DNA of 64,000 nucleotides, taken from positions 16,568,307-16,632,306 of the forward strand of contig CM073594.1 in assembly GCA_037074705.1 (NCBI GenBank), written 5' to 3'. Below the pieces are notes generated by a model. That model searched no databases and was not told the origin of the DNA. It worked only from the letters and a program-made list of their open reading frames with translations. The translations under genes and the position numbers were made by a program. The stretch is from Zhengitettix transpicula (Eukaryota; Arthropoda; Insecta; Orthoptera; Tetrigidae). Shown here in pieces: positions 23,880 to 37,256 of this stretch. Position 1 is the first letter of the stretch. Each line of letters starts with the position of its first letter.

Positions 23880-24330
23880 ACGGTTCTCCGAAATAGCGAC
23901 GAGAATGTACGTGGTTACTTACGTTCTACTTAGGAAACCTTCACGGAGGAGGAAGGCGTACGAGACAGTGAGGAATGGATGGGCCCGTGCATTAGCGGCC
24001 CGGCTTCCACTTAGAAGAGCTCCTGACCTGACAACGTATTTACAAGCCTCTTATCTGGTCCATCCAGCCCCCCCCCCCCAAAAAAAAAAGAAGGAGGAGG
24101 AGGAGGACCTCTGAAAACAGGTGTTGGCCACAATCCCGTAAACACAGACATCACTCGCGGGGCCTCTGCGTGCTCGACCTGTCGGATTAGAATCCTTTGT
24201 ACTGCTGCAACAATGCGATCGCAAGGTTCCCATGCATGTGAAATACTGAGTATGAAAAATAAAAATAAAAAATGAGTGGTCAAAAGAACCACAAATCTGA
24301 AACCATCGAAGGGCAATCGACGTTTGGGGG
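23880..24330. other. GC-richer single-copy stretch
   Basis: It has several open but unrecognised frames on both strands, a C run/A run at 24069-24088 and a G run near 24326. There is no domain and I would not call a gene. Confidence 0.25.
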
Positions 24331-24498
24331 GGGGGGCTTTAATCTGATTGGACTTGACGAAACTGGATTTTAAAATTACGATGCAGTGTTAGAGTTGTAT
24401 TTTAATTATATATGGCCTTAATTAAGATCATATAGCAACACTGGATAATCCTGAGGATTAAACAAAATTTACTTCTCAGCAATATTAAGTTTTTTGTC

Positions 24499-24875
24499 TT
24501 TTTTTAGGGCAACAGGCTACATGAGGGTAATCCACTTTGGGCAACTCCCCTTTAATATCATAATTAAAGGATTTAAAAGGGGGGATGCGGAAAGGTAGAG
24601 GAAGGTAGCCAAGGGTTAACTAGGGGCCCCCGGGCTATGGTTTAAAAATCCTACCCGGAAATTCACCTAAACGTGATGCAGGGAAACCCCTAGAAAAACC
24701 TGCATCAGGTAGGTCAGGCACTTGGTACTTGTCCCACGCCCTTCCTTAGGATGGCGGGAGAATGGTTTTTACTCTGGAGTCACAGCATTCCCCTCGCCGT
24801 GCCTCGATCGGTTTAGGAGGCACCTGGCCGACTGATCCAATAGGAATAGCGTTGATCAGAGGTTCTTCTGGTGCA
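24499..24875 (-). mobile_element. ATR retroposon, 5'-truncated copy
   Basis: On the minus strand it ends in an A-tail (T-run at 24499-24505) after GTAGCCTGTTGCCCT. The 5' part is missing beyond about 24875. A second copy in the same orientation follows at 24897. Confidence 0.75.
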
Positions 24876-24896
24876 GTAGTTGTAAAAAAAATATAT

Positions 24897-25112
24897 ATTT
24901 TTAGAGCAACAGGCTACATGAGGGTGATCCACATTGGGCAACACTCATTTAATAGCATAGGAAGGGATTTGAAAGGGGGGATGCGGAAGGGTAGAGGAAG
25001 GTAGCCAAGGGTTACAAAGGGCCCCGGGCTATGGTTTAAGGATCCTACCTGGCATTCGCCTAAAGAAATGCAGGGAAAACCCTAGAAAAACCTGCAATCG
25101 GGTAGTTGTAGA
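24897..25112 (-). mobile_element. ATR retroposon, short 5'-truncated copy
   Basis: Same 3' end and tail as the neighbour, truncated just 5' of the CCTGCAT block. The two copies lie head to tail with about 20 bp between them. Confidence 0.7.
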
Positions 25113-26259
25113 AAAAAAACCTTCTCGTGTTATATTGAATTCAGCAGGACGTTTCGACCGGTTTTAACTTAATTTGGACATGTAATTCTAGGAAAGGAAA
25201 TGTTTTTAGGTTAGTCAGTGTCTGGATTCAATAATGAAGATGTCAAGGAATAACTTGGGTAGCCAAAGATCGGATATAATTGAATTGCAGGGATAGATTA
25301 ATGACATTATGAGACACTTGGACGGTGACATGTTCTTATTACGAATATGAGACGAATCAGTAAAGGACTTTTAATATAAACAAAATTTTCCTACACGTGT
25401 GGTTAAGAGATTATAAGCTAGAAATGCCTCTAAAAAATTGTATCAACACCTACAGCCCTGAGACAGTTTAGTCCAAAGGTTTCTGGAGGAGTTTTCGGGG
25501 GCAAAATATTTTACAACGTTTCGTGGCGCAAGTCGCCTTGGACAGGACCGAGTTCCATCAAGTTGATCAGGCTCCCGATCGTTGGGCTCACGACTGATTG
25601 GTTCTCAGAAGCCCTAATCTCATCACAATGCTACCTACCAGCGAAGCGCGCGATCCCCATTTAGCGTGTTTATCTTCAAACGTCCAACTCGCCTTCTCTT
25701 CCCATTAGAGCGAGGGCCACAAAGTGTCAGTCAGTCAGTCAGTTAAAGAGCTCACTACTCGCTAATTGCTTATTAGCACCGGGTTCAGATACAAGATAGT
25801 GAGGGGTACAGTGCTGGTCATGGGATCCGCAGTCTCCGACGACTTATTCGTATGCTCGCTCGTCTTTGAATGCGGTCACGGAATATAAATATAAATACGT
25901 AATATTCCAAGATGAAATTGCTACATTTTTATTTAAACTGTTCGATAAATATGAATCTCAAGTTATTTACATCGCTAAACATCAATAATGTGAGGTTTCC
26001 AATCAAATAGTTATTATCCCCTATCTCTAATGCGGTGTAATTGTTTCATTTCATAAAATTACGGTTACTAGGAACCGGATGAAGACGCGGAATAAAAACT
26101 GCCCCCCCCCGTAGACGTGCAGGAAAAATCTACTAAAGGGTGTCGGAGTCACAAAATGTTGACAGTCTGTCTGTTAGCTGCGAGCTGATTGATTAGAGGG
26201 AACAAAGTTATTAGGTTCAGCAGTGGTGGAATTAGAAGATGGAAGGACTGGTTTGAAGA

Positions 26260-26261
<2 letters not shown>
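25113..26261. promoter_or_regulatory. Gene-free stretch holding a candidate island
   Basis: About 25490-25830 is GC-richer and single-copy, with TCGCTAATTGCTTATTAGCA near 25758 and a run of GTCA repeats near 25726-25742. The rest is AT-rich without recognised features; a C run lies at 26102-26110. Confidence 0.25.

Positions 26262-26300
<39 letters not shown>
26262..26300. repeat. (TA)n microsatellite
   Basis: About 19 TA units. Confidence 0.95.
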
Positions 26301-26304
<4 letters not shown>

Positions 26305-27009
26305 CTTGACTATATATCAGACTCGTAAAGGAGGGAAAAATAGGATTTTTTACTCTCATTTCTTTCAGCAAAGATGCTAGTTTCCGTCAAAAATTCCACG
26401 AAATAACAACGATTAATTTGCACCATAGCAATGAAGAGGATTAAGAGCAGACTACGAGATTACTATAGTGGTACCTGGAGGAACAAAACAAACACCATAT
26501 AGTGGACAGAGAGAATCAACAGTCGCAAAAACACATAACTTTCAACGAAAAATTCACAGAAATATGTAAATATATAAACATCACCCCACTGAAAAATATC
26601 CTGACACAAGGATACGGCTAGAAATTGTTACATATAATTTAAATATTCCTTTATTTTTTAAAATAGTAGGCGGCAAACGAGAAACAATATTCTATTCTTC
26701 GCTGCTCCTTGAATTTTACTTTCAATAAAATATGGCGATAAAATATTCTACATAATTATAATTGAACATGTAAGTGGGAACGAGAATATTTGAGCAACGT
26801 GTGTGTTGGAAGTTGTTCTAACTATTCAAGTAATTGATGTAACTATGAGAAATCAGCAGGGCAATGCATCTGATATAGTTCAACGTTAACAAGTTGGTAT
26901 TGAACACGTCACACGCGTCAAAAAGATTGGATCAAGTGACGTCACGGTTCATAAATATTCCTATTATACTCAAAGGCTCGGTCAGGAAACTGGTTTCACT
27001 GTAATCCTT

Positions 27010-27945
27010 AAGGACTATAATGGTAATATAAATACCACACAACGTTTCTGGGATCCTTTAGCTATTTTCCGTAATAATATTCCTCAGACCGCAACTAATA
27101 CTTTTTCATCTCTTATACTGAATTAAACGTGTTATCCTTCACCCACAATCCTCATTACTTCTCCGTTTCACCACATTTCATAAGCCTTCTTCCAGGATTT
27201 TCCAGCTATTAACGTTTTGAATAATTATAACTTTAATATGACTGATTTTTATATTTAGCTGTTTACGTCATACAACCAGCCAATCAGCCCCAATAAAATT
27301 ATTTAAAAATACGTTAATTACTATTTTTATTAAATTTTGAACCAAGAAGGTTTTGACCGATAATTTAACCGAATTAATAATCTACAAAAACAGCCTGAAA
27401 AAAATTTCAGAACATTGACAGCTTAAGAAACATCACCACGTCATCACTTTTAAATTTCGATACTTGTTGAGTTTAAAACCTGATAAATACGAAAATCGAT
27501 AAATGAATAAATTACTCAGATAACGAAAAATTGAGGATATGTTGACGTTCTGAATTTTTCAGTTATTTTATTCTAATATTGTAATGTGAGACGAGATGGA
27601 ATCGATGTGAATCTGGACCATAGGAACGTAGTAAATTATTCCTACAGGATTATTCGTAGGAACAACTGATTTCCTGTTGGAACCGATACACGAAGATAAA
27701 ATCCAGGTTTTCCCGGTTTTTAGAAGCGATATAAAATTTTAATGTATTGTAATTGAACTCATAATTTTTTATCAAAGGACCGATGATTTTTTTAAACAAT
27801 TAATGTATACGATTTTGTGAAAATAGAGAATGTTTATATTTTCTTAATTACTTCTGTTCAGGTCCTAAGAAGAGCCTAGAGCGACATTATCCTTTTTACC
27901 TGAATTTTTTATCATTTTTATTCATTTTTTCAATCAGATGTAAAT
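27010..27945 (+). mobile_element. Penelope-like terminal repeat, interrupted
   Basis: 27010-27060 carries the left-arm sequence up to TTTCTGGGATCCTT. The family resumes at about 27858 with CAGGTCCTAAGAAGAGCCTA and continues to CAATCAGATG near 27940. The roughly 795 bp between are a foreign insert (the inverted-repeat arm 27062-27855). Confidence 0.6.
27062..27855 (+). repeat. Large inverted repeat, left arm (about 0.8 kb)
   Basis: It is the reverse complement of about 28818-29595 over almost its full length, with small indels. Examples are GATTTTCCAGCTATTAACGT (about 27195), GACGAGATGGAATCGATG (about 27591) and GAGAATGTTTATATTTTC (about 27825). The arm carries no recognised coding sequence. 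It lies inside a Penelope-like terminal repeat, so it behaves as an inserted mobile unit of unknown class. Confidence 0.7.
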
Positions 27946-28817
27946 TTTTTTCATTATAATAAATTATATTGGAATAATGGTAAACCAATTTACAACGGTG
28001 GTGAGAAGCGGGGAAATCATGACCACGAGTTTTTAAAATTCTAAGTATATACGACTACCGTCCTGCCATCCTCTAAATGGAGTCTGTTGCTCAGGTCTGC
28101 TTCAAGGCTGACAGAATGAATCCATCAATAACAAAGTCCACGGCTGTCAGCTGGGAAATGGGGGTGGCGACCCTGGACCAGGGTCAACGCTCTCGCCTCT
28201 AACCACCAGATACCAACTCTTTCCTTCGGTCTCCTGAATGAATATTTCGCAACGATTCTCATATTAATAAAGAGAAACGAACAGTATAAGTATGAGCGTC
28301 ACAGCTGACGTGACAAACTCGAAGGGAACGAATACAGAATCTCTGGACCAGTTGTTGATGGTCGATGAGATCATTAAATGTATTGTAAATAGAAATATCA
28401 ATAAAGGAAATTAAGTTATGGAGGAAATTTATTATCATGATAGGAGAAAACACGGGTAACATGAACATGAACTGTTTAATTCTCTGATGAAATCGCTGTC
28501 GGATCTTATAGGGAGAAATAAGGGAAAAATTCGGGTTATTAAAGATATATTTTTATAAAAAAAAACAGCTGGTTTAAACACTGAACCAGGATCGTATCAG
28601 GACGTGTGTTGCAAGTTGAAGCGCATCAGGAGTCTGACCATTCTTGTTTCTAATCGAATAAGGACTAAGGATGCCTCAAGTGTGATTGCAAGGAATCTCA
28701 ATATTTAACCAGTTTTTATTTTAAAAAATAATTTTAAACTCCACTAATAATTATTTTATTAATTTTATCCCCGGAACATTTTAATTTAGTTGTGATTGTC
28801 TCCAAAACCAAATTATG
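27946..28817. other. Spacer between large inverted arms
   Basis: No gene recognised. 28010-28255 is GC-richer; its minus strand reads GTGGTTAGAGGCGAGAGCG, faintly tRNA-like, but no full A/B box pair is present. Confidence 0.3.
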
Positions 28818-29595
28818 TATCTTAAGAAAATATAAACATTCTCTATTTTCACAAAATCCTATATTTTAATTTTTTTTAAAAAGCCATGGGCCATTTTGAT
28901 AAAAAATTATGAGTTCAATAACAATACATTAAAATTACTGTCGTTTCTAAAAACCGGGAAAACCTGGATTTTATCTTCGTGTATCGGTTCCAACAGGATA
29001 TCAGTCTATCCAACGAATAATCCTGTAGGAATAATTTACTACGTTCCAATGGTCCAGTTCTCATCGATTCCATCTCGTCTCACATTAGAACATTTGAATA
29101 AATAACTGAAAAATTCAGAATGTCAACATATCCTCAATTTTTTGTTATCTAAGTAATTTATTCATTTATCGATTTCGTATTTATCGGGTTTTAAACTCGA
29201 CAAGTATCGAAATTTATAAGTGGTGACGTGGTGATGTTTCTTAAGCTGTGAATATTCTGAATTTATTTTCAGACTGTTTTTGTAGATGATTAATTCGGTT
29301 AAATTATCGGTCAACAGCTCCTTGGTTCAAAATTTAATAAAAATGATAGTTAACAAATTTTTAAATAATTTTGTTGAGGCTGATTGGCTGGTTATGTGAC
29401 GTAAACAGCAAAATATAAAAATCAGTCATATTAAAGTTAATAATTATTCAAAACGTTAATAGCTGGAAAATCCTGGAAGAAGGCTTATGAAATGTGGTGA
29501 AGCGGAGAAGTAATGAGGATTGTGGGTGAAGGATAACACGTTTAATTCAGTATAAGAGATGAAAAAGTATTAGTTGCGGTCTGAGGAATATGACG
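28818..29595 (-). repeat. Large inverted repeat, right arm
   Basis: Inverted copy of 27062-27855. It ends near GCGGTCTGAGGAATAT, matching the outer end of the left arm. With a spacer of about 960 bp the pair could form a very long hairpin in RNA or DNA. Confidence 0.7.
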
Positions 29596-32559
29596 AGTGG
29601 AGAATCAAAGCACCTTTGAGCTCTCTAAGGATTTATAAATGAAGAGGTTACACATGATGAGGTCGTCAGGTGACAACCTGCCTTCCATTCCCCCTCCCCC
29701 CAGTCCAATAGCTAATATTCACATAGCCATACTGTCGTTATGTTGATGTTAAACTCCTTAATTCCCGGATATTAATCTAAATATGAATGTTTATCGACCT
29801 GAGCTGACAGTGATCACAAAGGAGGATGACGGAGGAAGAGGTGGAAGGAGAGGGGGGGGGGTCAGTCAGTATTCACGTCCCGGGTAAATGGCTCAGAGTT
29901 TTTTAAAAAAATCTCTTTCAGCCCTCCCGCACTGGCGAGAGAGAATCTTGAGAGCTAACATGCTTATCGGGGAAGTGTCATTTCCGACAGGAGTTTTCCT
30001 CGTAGAAGCGCCGAACCACGTCAATATCTGGCGGAGGAGCGGAGGGGGATGGACCCAGCCTCCAGATGGGCGCCAGATAACGACGATCCTACCAGATCTT
30101 ATGTACGGCTCGTCGCTCGAAATTAGTGCCGATTTTTAAAAGCCACTGCCAAGGAAATTCCAGATTTAATCATCCATAATTTAAATGCAAAGGAAATACT
30201 GAAGACTAACAAATTTACCACTACTTTGGGTCAGTAAAACCTGATTTTGAACTACAAAAAATCATAGCCTTCATAAAATATCTTAGATAATCACTCATTA
30301 TCTATTTTTCATTAAACTTAAAATAATTCTCTTCGAATATTGTATTATTCGTAATTACATATAAATAATGGAAGGTCTACCAGAACAGTAAAACATCTCT
30401 AGAGAAAACCTACGTGTATTCGTCAAATATTGAATTAATTTTAAGGGGCTGTAGGTGGTAACATAATAATATAAAAGAACGGGAAATTTTTAAATTATTT
30501 TTACGAGTTAATGTCACCGAAATTAATTTGAAATCATCATTAATTTCGCCACATCATCAGTTATTAACTCATATTATATTTTAATTAGGCTGAGAGACGT
30601 CATGAAATGATCAAATAAATATATGGAAATAATTTTCGAAATTAATATTAAAAGTCTTAGTTTATAAATAGTTCAAATAATACCACTTGTTTATCAGTTA
30701 AGTTAGACCGAAGCGAGTAATGAAACTGAAGCGCTCGAAGTATGGTTCTGAACCCGATTCCACAGGAATATAAGAAAACATGTTGGTGGATATTATGGAA
30801 GGAGGAACATAGACAATAGGAAGAAATAAATCAGATTTAGTGATAACAAGCTGATCAAAAAAAGTGACTGAAAAGAAGAAGTACACATTGCTGTTCCCGG
30901 GCTTATCGCGTACGGTTTTTTTTTTAATTTAAAAAAATAGAAGCCGAATTCGCAAGACACGCCCCTAACACCATCGCAGTCATCTGCTGGGAAGTTCACC
31001 GTGCGTCACGATCAGATTAAACAATTGAAACGGCAAGAATGAGTTGTCCTCTCGTTAGCAGCGCTGGAAATCCCCGATACAAAGACAAGGCACGACAAGG
31101 GATTTGCGTCACACCCGGCAAGTCAATTTCCTGCTCCAAGATGGCAGACCCCAGAGAGCCCGGTCTTGCCAGATTCCTCCACTGTCTAACCAAAGGTGCA
31201 CGGTGAAAATACGAATTAAATCCACAATAAAACAAATAATCGCCTCCATTCCACATTTCTTGAATCCAGGGATAAAGTAAAGCAGTTTTTCCAGGAAATG
31301 AGCCAATATTTATTAAAACAAAGGTTAAGAAAGTATTCTCCAATAAATGCATCATCCTAAATCCCAATTTTTCCTTAGGACAGCATAATATATTTGTCCT
31401 GAGCTTTCTCGATGAATCATAAAAGGCACATGAAATCATCCAAAGCATTTGACAAGGCCGAAATTTGAAGACTGAAAGACGCTGTGAAAAAAAAATGGAG
31501 AAAGAAAATACTTTCTGAAAAAGCCGAATAAAATATAAGAGAGAATAGTAATTTTATTATTCTGAAAAGGTACAGAATAAGGGGAAATTATCCACCGACA
31601 TACAAAAGAAATGGTAGACAGGACCACACTCACGATTATCGATAATTTGTTGAATAACTCGGAAGATTAAATGCACCAGCATCATAAGAAATTATAAATT
31701 TTATGAAAACAATTGCGAAGGACACAGTCACTTAATAAATAAACAGTGAATATCAAGGGTGCCCCTACACTGTGTCTAGGCCACACTGTGATACACAGTA
31801 CATCCATTAGAAACAATAGGCTGGAAAAACAAAGCGATTACGAAGTTTAGTATTCAATTAATTTAGATGTAGGACTTACTACGTGTAATTAATAACATTT
31901 ATAATATCCTCCACCTCCTTTAATTAACTATTCTCATTTCGTTTAAACAAATTCGAATAATTAATCAAAAAATAATTGTATAAAAATTGCGTTGATTAGG
32001 GAAATACCGACTTTAAATTCAAATACAGCCACTAATGTGATATAATTTTGGTTAACCATCATACATTTGATCTCTCCTGAAGAAATTACGTCACAAAATT
32101 CCGAGTCGTAGGACAATAAATGAACAACGTTTGTTATACACGGCACCAATAAAAGTGTCATTTAAATAACTTCGCCTCCTACGTTATGTCCACCTTGCCA
32201 AAATTAACCAAAACAACACGTACTTGAACCTATTTTTCAATCGCAATTATATTCACTTCTCCTGGTGACATTGTTTGACACAAATATACGCATATTTACT
32301 TTTTTTTAGTGTGAGTTTTGTGCCCTGAGTATAATTTAATTTTAGTACCGTGATGCCGTATGCTAAGTTATTTGGTGTTTTCATACAGCACCGCCCCCCG
32401 CCCCCTCTCCCACCACCACCTCCAACCCCTTTTCACCATATTTCTCGTAATAGAGTTTACGCATCCCTGTTGTTTAATGTGCAAGCACTTTACCATCAAC
32501 GTTTGTACGCAGAAATTTGATTTTCAATTACTGCTGTGGAATATTGTGTGTGTGGGTGA
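29596..32559. other. Gene-free stretch with GC-richer patches
   Basis: Patches at 29870-30150 and 31030-31270 are single-copy and GC-richer. The minus frame at 31017-31448 (143 codons) has no domain or credible gene structure. The rest is AT-rich. Confidence 0.25.
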
Positions 32560-33500
32560 GTAAAAAAAAAAGCAACAACCGGAGAGACACACACACAGAG
32601 GGAGGTGAAGGTGGAGGAGAGTGGACAGCACACAGCAGTTTAATTGGGCCGCAGTTTGACAGTTTCGTCAATAAGCGTCGCGCCCCTCAAAACCACGACA
32701 ATAGCTGTCCGAGACGCTTCCACGGAACGTTACCTACCGAAAAAAAGGAGAGTAGAACAGAGAGAGGGAGAGATATGGAGAGAGGCGGACTAATGGGGTC
32801 GATCCAATCGGCCGTGGCTGTCAAACAAGAGCAACGTTCCGAAACGCTTCCCAATAAAACATAGACTAACAAATTAAGTAGTCCATGGTTTATTAATCAA
32901 TTCGGACGAGACTAGAATAATAACACGAGTCTCGCTGGTGTGTGTGTACATGTGTGTGTGCTGTTCTCCTCCTCTCAAAGGTGTCCGTAGATACGCTCCA
33001 GACAGCTTTGTTTAGAGATTACGAAATCTCCTTCGTCATTCTATTAATGGATGCCACTTTGTGTTGAATTTAATTTGAGCTAATGGCATAATTAGCAGGC
33101 TCGGGTCGCAAGGAAGAACGCGCCAGGTAAAACAGTCGGTCCTGTCCGGCCCGGTCCAGACACCACACGGATCTTAACGAGAAGCCTCCGGCAGTTCATC
33201 TCTCACGGACAAAGACGCCAAATAAGTTAATTTTTATCGGGAGGGGAAAAATAGTAGTGGGGGGGGGGTCAAAAAAACAGGAGTGACCACAAAACGAGCC
33301 TCGCTGCACACACACACACACACACAAACAAAAAACATTCGGAGCCACGCTTAATACCTTTTAGCTGCAGTGGTAATTATTCGCATGATGAATCAACTAG
33401 AAGTTTAGCTTCTTATCGAGGATGTTGGCCGTGATGCTGTTGGTAAAACGCAGGCTGAATAATAATTAGATTCCCTTGACACGATTTTAATTACTTTACA
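32560..33500. promoter_or_regulatory. Candidate regulatory island
   Basis: Repeat-poor and GC-richer, with ATGGCATAATTAGCAGGC near 33083, TGGTAATTATTCGCATGATG near 33371 and AATAATAATTAGATTCC near 33458. Short GA- and CA-rich microsatellites occur inside. The plus frame 32517-32864 is Arg/Ser-rich low complexity. No gene called. Confidence 0.3.
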
Positions 33501-34189
33501 CTCTATGAGCAGCTTCCCCCCCCCTCCCCCCCATGGACCTCAACAGATACGTGATCATTTTACCAGATTCAATGGTACGAGAGAGATTATCCTTGCTCAA
33601 CTACTTCTCTGGCATCGTGGGAAACGTCCGTGGTTGTCAACTATTGAATTTTTATACCTGATGCTGTCTTAGTGACACGATGCAGCTGAGAAAAATTATT
33701 GGAAAAAAAAATGAGGAGGCTGAGTTCAACAACAGCCGTCCTCATGACCGCATCCTGCCGCCAAGAATCCGCAAAGTAAATAAAAGTTGTCTATAGGAAG
33801 ATGTACAGAATAATCTTGTTGACGTCACAGTTGTCTGAACTGTGTATAAGTATTTATTATAAATATAAACCGATCTAAATTGGGTCTTTTCATGCGATTA
33901 TTGCAAATACTCCTTTATTTACTGTCGATTTATTATTTTAAAGCTCTACTTGCCTTTAAAAGAAAATAAATAGAATCTGTTGACATCTCAGTTACATGAG
34001 AAACTCTTAAGGAATTAGAATTAATATTTACTGGCTTGTAGTCTTTTCTCCATTTCTTTTGCAGCAGTGTCCTTGTCACGTTCCGTCACATCAAGAGAAA
34101 TATTTTTATTTTTGTTACAAAATACAACGTTTAAAGCAGAACATCGTAAGTGATCCTCTCCAACCAATAGGGAACAATTTTATCTACCG

Positions 34190-34600
34190 GCATTGGACCT
34201 CCTGCTGACAACTCTCTATCATCTGTGTGACCGCGTTCTTGGCAGTAAGGAAGCGGTCAGTACTACGGTGATGATGATGTCATGAGGAAGGCTGTAGATG
34301 AACGCAGCCCCTAATCTGCCTCCCTCTCCTTTCCTCACCCGCCCCCCTCCCACCACACTCACTGCTCAACATACTCCGTCAAATTAATAAGGCTGTCACT
34401 TCCCTGTAACAAGCCTAATCACTACAAAAAAGAGAGAGAGAGAGAGAGAAGGAGAAGCCTAGCCCTGATAAAAAGCTTGTAAAGCCCCTGCACTCAATTA
34501 GTCCCCTGTCGGAAGGAGACGCGAATTAAGGCGTTAGTCCTGGGCGACGCGTCCTGATTTCGCGTGCATTCAATCTACACCATCTCAAAGCAAGGCAACA
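34190..34600. promoter_or_regulatory. Candidate regulatory island
   Basis: GC-richer, single-copy, with CACTCAATTAGTCCCC and GCGAATTAAGGCGTTAGTCC near 34490-34535, and a (GA)n tract at 34432-34449. No coding frame. Confidence 0.25.
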
Positions 34601-35049
34601 AAACATTAAAAAAAAAGTATACAGGAGGATAATAATAATAAAGTGCTGCTGCGAATAATTTTTGCTTAAGAATTAAAAGTTATTCTGCGAATTTTCTTTT
34701 TATATAATGCCACACACGCCTTTCCAAGATTATTATTACGGTTGGATAAAATTTTAATGAAAAACACTATCAGGAAATTTGATATAAACTCTTTAGTAAA
34801 CAAACATCAAGCCGGAAAAAAGAAAAAAGTATTTATTAACGTAAAATTAAATTTTACACTAATAAATCCTTTATTATTATTTTTTCTGACTTAAACGAGA
34901 AATATTTTCGTGTGGGTTACTAAATAAAACATTTAAAGTAGAACATCGCAAAGAAAAATTAAATTTTCCACTAATAAATCCAGTTTCATTTTTTATAATA
35001 ATATTTAAAAATAAAATGATAATATTTACGTCTGATTTAAAATAATTAA

Positions 35050-35365
35050 TAAGGAAGAGAGTCAATTCAGACAAGAAAGTGATAATATAAATACCACACA
35101 ACGTTTCTAGGGGTCCTTGTCCCTTTTAGTCAGGTGCTAAGAAGAGCCTAGAGCGACACAACTGCACTAGTCACTTGACAAAGCTCAAAAGCGACGGAAA
35201 ACGCAACGGCAATGGAAGAGCCGAAGGGGTTGCATAACAATTAGGGAGCAACGACACTGGGATAAACAGAAGGTTTAGAATAATAATAAGGGACAAGGAT
35301 CGCAGAAACTTTGTGTGGTGTTTATATTCCCCTTTTTTGTCTGAATTGACTGTCTTTCTTATTCT
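35050..35365 (+). mobile_element. Penelope-like termini, longer fold-back copy
   Basis: The left arm carries ACCACACAACGTTTCTAGGG, the right arm GATCGCAGAAACTTTGTGTG. Between the arms lies a family-specific middle (GAGCCGAAGGGGTTGCATAA), also present in inverse in the 1.4 and 42.8 kb copies. Confidence 0.65.
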
Positions 35366-35369
35366 TTAC

Positions 35370-36980
35370 ACTTTAAAGTCATTTATTACATTATTATATA
35401 GTATGTAAATTAATCTTTGCCGCTTCATTTGCCTTTAGAGGTCAAAATTATTCACTGAACCAAACCATACTTAACCCCTGCCATTGATTTAATTTCTCAT
35501 TGAAATTAAATAATTATTGTTAACCACGAAAATGTTTTTTACACAACGCTAGGCCAAAACTAGCAGTTCTTCTATGAAAATCCAAGTACAGAAAAAATCT
35601 GCAAGGAATCGCTAACACGAACGGTCATGAATAAACCCTCTAATAACACATAAAATTCATAAACTTTGCAAATGTAAAAGGGTAATTTTTTTAAAAAAAA
35701 AAAGAAATAATACGGTCGACTAACATGTCGAAACTTAATTAGTTCCCAGGACTGACTCAGTTTTTTCTCTCTCAGTAACCAAAGACATACAACAGTGTCA
35801 ACTTTCTTAAAAACACTCAGCCATCAACAAGTGTTTAATTTTTTTTAAAAAAAATAAAAACAATGGCACTGTTTTCAGAATAAAACCTATATACATTACC
35901 GTAAGATTAGCATACAGTACTGTGACACGTTATTTTTTTTTTACTGCTGCGCTAATTGAAATTTTTAATTAGCATTTTTAATTATTACCCTATTTGTATT
36001 TCCTGGTCACTCTCGCGGAACAACTGTGTCGATATTAGCTTTTTCTGCAGTTTTTTTTTATAAAACCAAAAAAAAAAGAAAATGATAAATTGTCGGGATA
36101 AATAAATTTTTGTTATTAATATTTTCCTGATAGTGCGTCGTTCTTTCATCAATAGTGTTGCCAACTGTTGCTATAAATGTATCCTCCCTATTGTTACCAA
36201 TGGTAAAGAATCATTTATGTCGGCTTTAATCGTAATATGGAACAAGAATTTCGTAGTCTGCCAACCTGACAACCAGAATTTCTTCTATTCACAGTTTATT
36301 ATCCTTAAAACTTCAATCCTCATCCTTCTTCAATTATTTACGCGTAACTAAAGCTCGAAACTAATAGTGGGGGGGAAAGGGAAATTGTAGAAAAAACATT
36401 ACTGTATTAATGAATCTCATACGAACTGTTGAGCCTTTCTTTGCAATATTTTTATAACTACAAAACCTCTTTTACGAGCAAGGGAATAATTAGGTTGATT
36501 CCAAACTTATTTTATTAATATTTAAGTATGCAAGTTTTGTCAATTAATAAAAATGGAATATTTTATATTATAAAATTGTTTGTTTTTTATTGTTTTTATT
36601 TTAGAGTCGCCTCAACTTCACGGTCTTTAAAGTTTTTTATACTAACTTCGTTTTTCCATTTGCGTTATTTAATATATTTACGTTTCATTCTTTTCTTTAT
36701 GTTATATTTTCCCCTGTCTTGGTTTGCAGCAACAACAAAAAAATTATATTTTATACTCAATCATTATCCTAATATTTAACACATGTAACTGCCGCTTGTG
36801 CACTTTAAAGCATTGCACGATGCAGTTGTTATTTTTTTTAAAAAAAACGAAAAAATTGTGTCAAGTGACAAAATTAGTTTACTTTATTGTTACTGATATT
36901 ATTTTAATTAAATTCAAAATATAGTAACCAAAATATACGTAACCAATTTTAAGTCAAAAATAAAAGGATAAATAATCATT
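35370..36980. other. Gene-free AT-rich stretch with T-run/A-run junctions
   Basis: No gene recognised. Junctions of 6-9 T followed by 8-12 A occur near 35690, 35838 and 36830. Frames at 36133-36924 are short and Phe/Ile-rich. Confidence 0.3.
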
Positions 36981-36981
36981 A

Positions 36982-37215
36982 CACATCAGCCAATTTTAGG
37001 TCATTTAAAGGGGGAGAATTTATTAAATGAACAACGTTTTATAGCTTAATTTGTATTAGGTTGAAATTGTTTTTTAAAAAAAAATTGGACAGGTCATTCT
37101 ATGTTGACCGCCATGGCCGAAAAAAAAATCCCTGATCAGGTCGCAAATTTAGCGATGAAACGTTATTAATTTAAGAAATTCTCCCCCTTTAAATGACCTA
37201 AAATTGGCTGATGTG
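36982..37215. mobile_element. MITE with perfect 42-bp inverted ends
   Basis: 36980-37021 and 37176-37217 are exact inverted copies (42 bp, including flanking TA). Taking TA as the target duplication, the element runs from CACATCAGCCAATTTTAGG to its reverse complement and is 234 bp long. The middle has no frame of note. TA duplication suggests the Tc1/mariner superfamily, but no parent element is visible. Confidence 0.8.
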
Positions 37216-37256
37216 TATTTATTAGTTTCCTCATTAATCAGAATATATATATATAT

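Noticed and set aside
23620..23896. Frames with long Tyr-Ile repeats
   Set aside because: They are translations of (TA)n microsatellites in all frames. Not proteins.
28150..28250. tRNA gene on the minus strand
   Set aside because: A GGTTAGAGGCGAGAGC stretch looks tRNA-like, but a proper A box and B box pair is missing.
31017..31448. 143-codon minus frame
   Set aside because: No domain, no clear Kozak or splice context, and overlapped by another unrelated frame.
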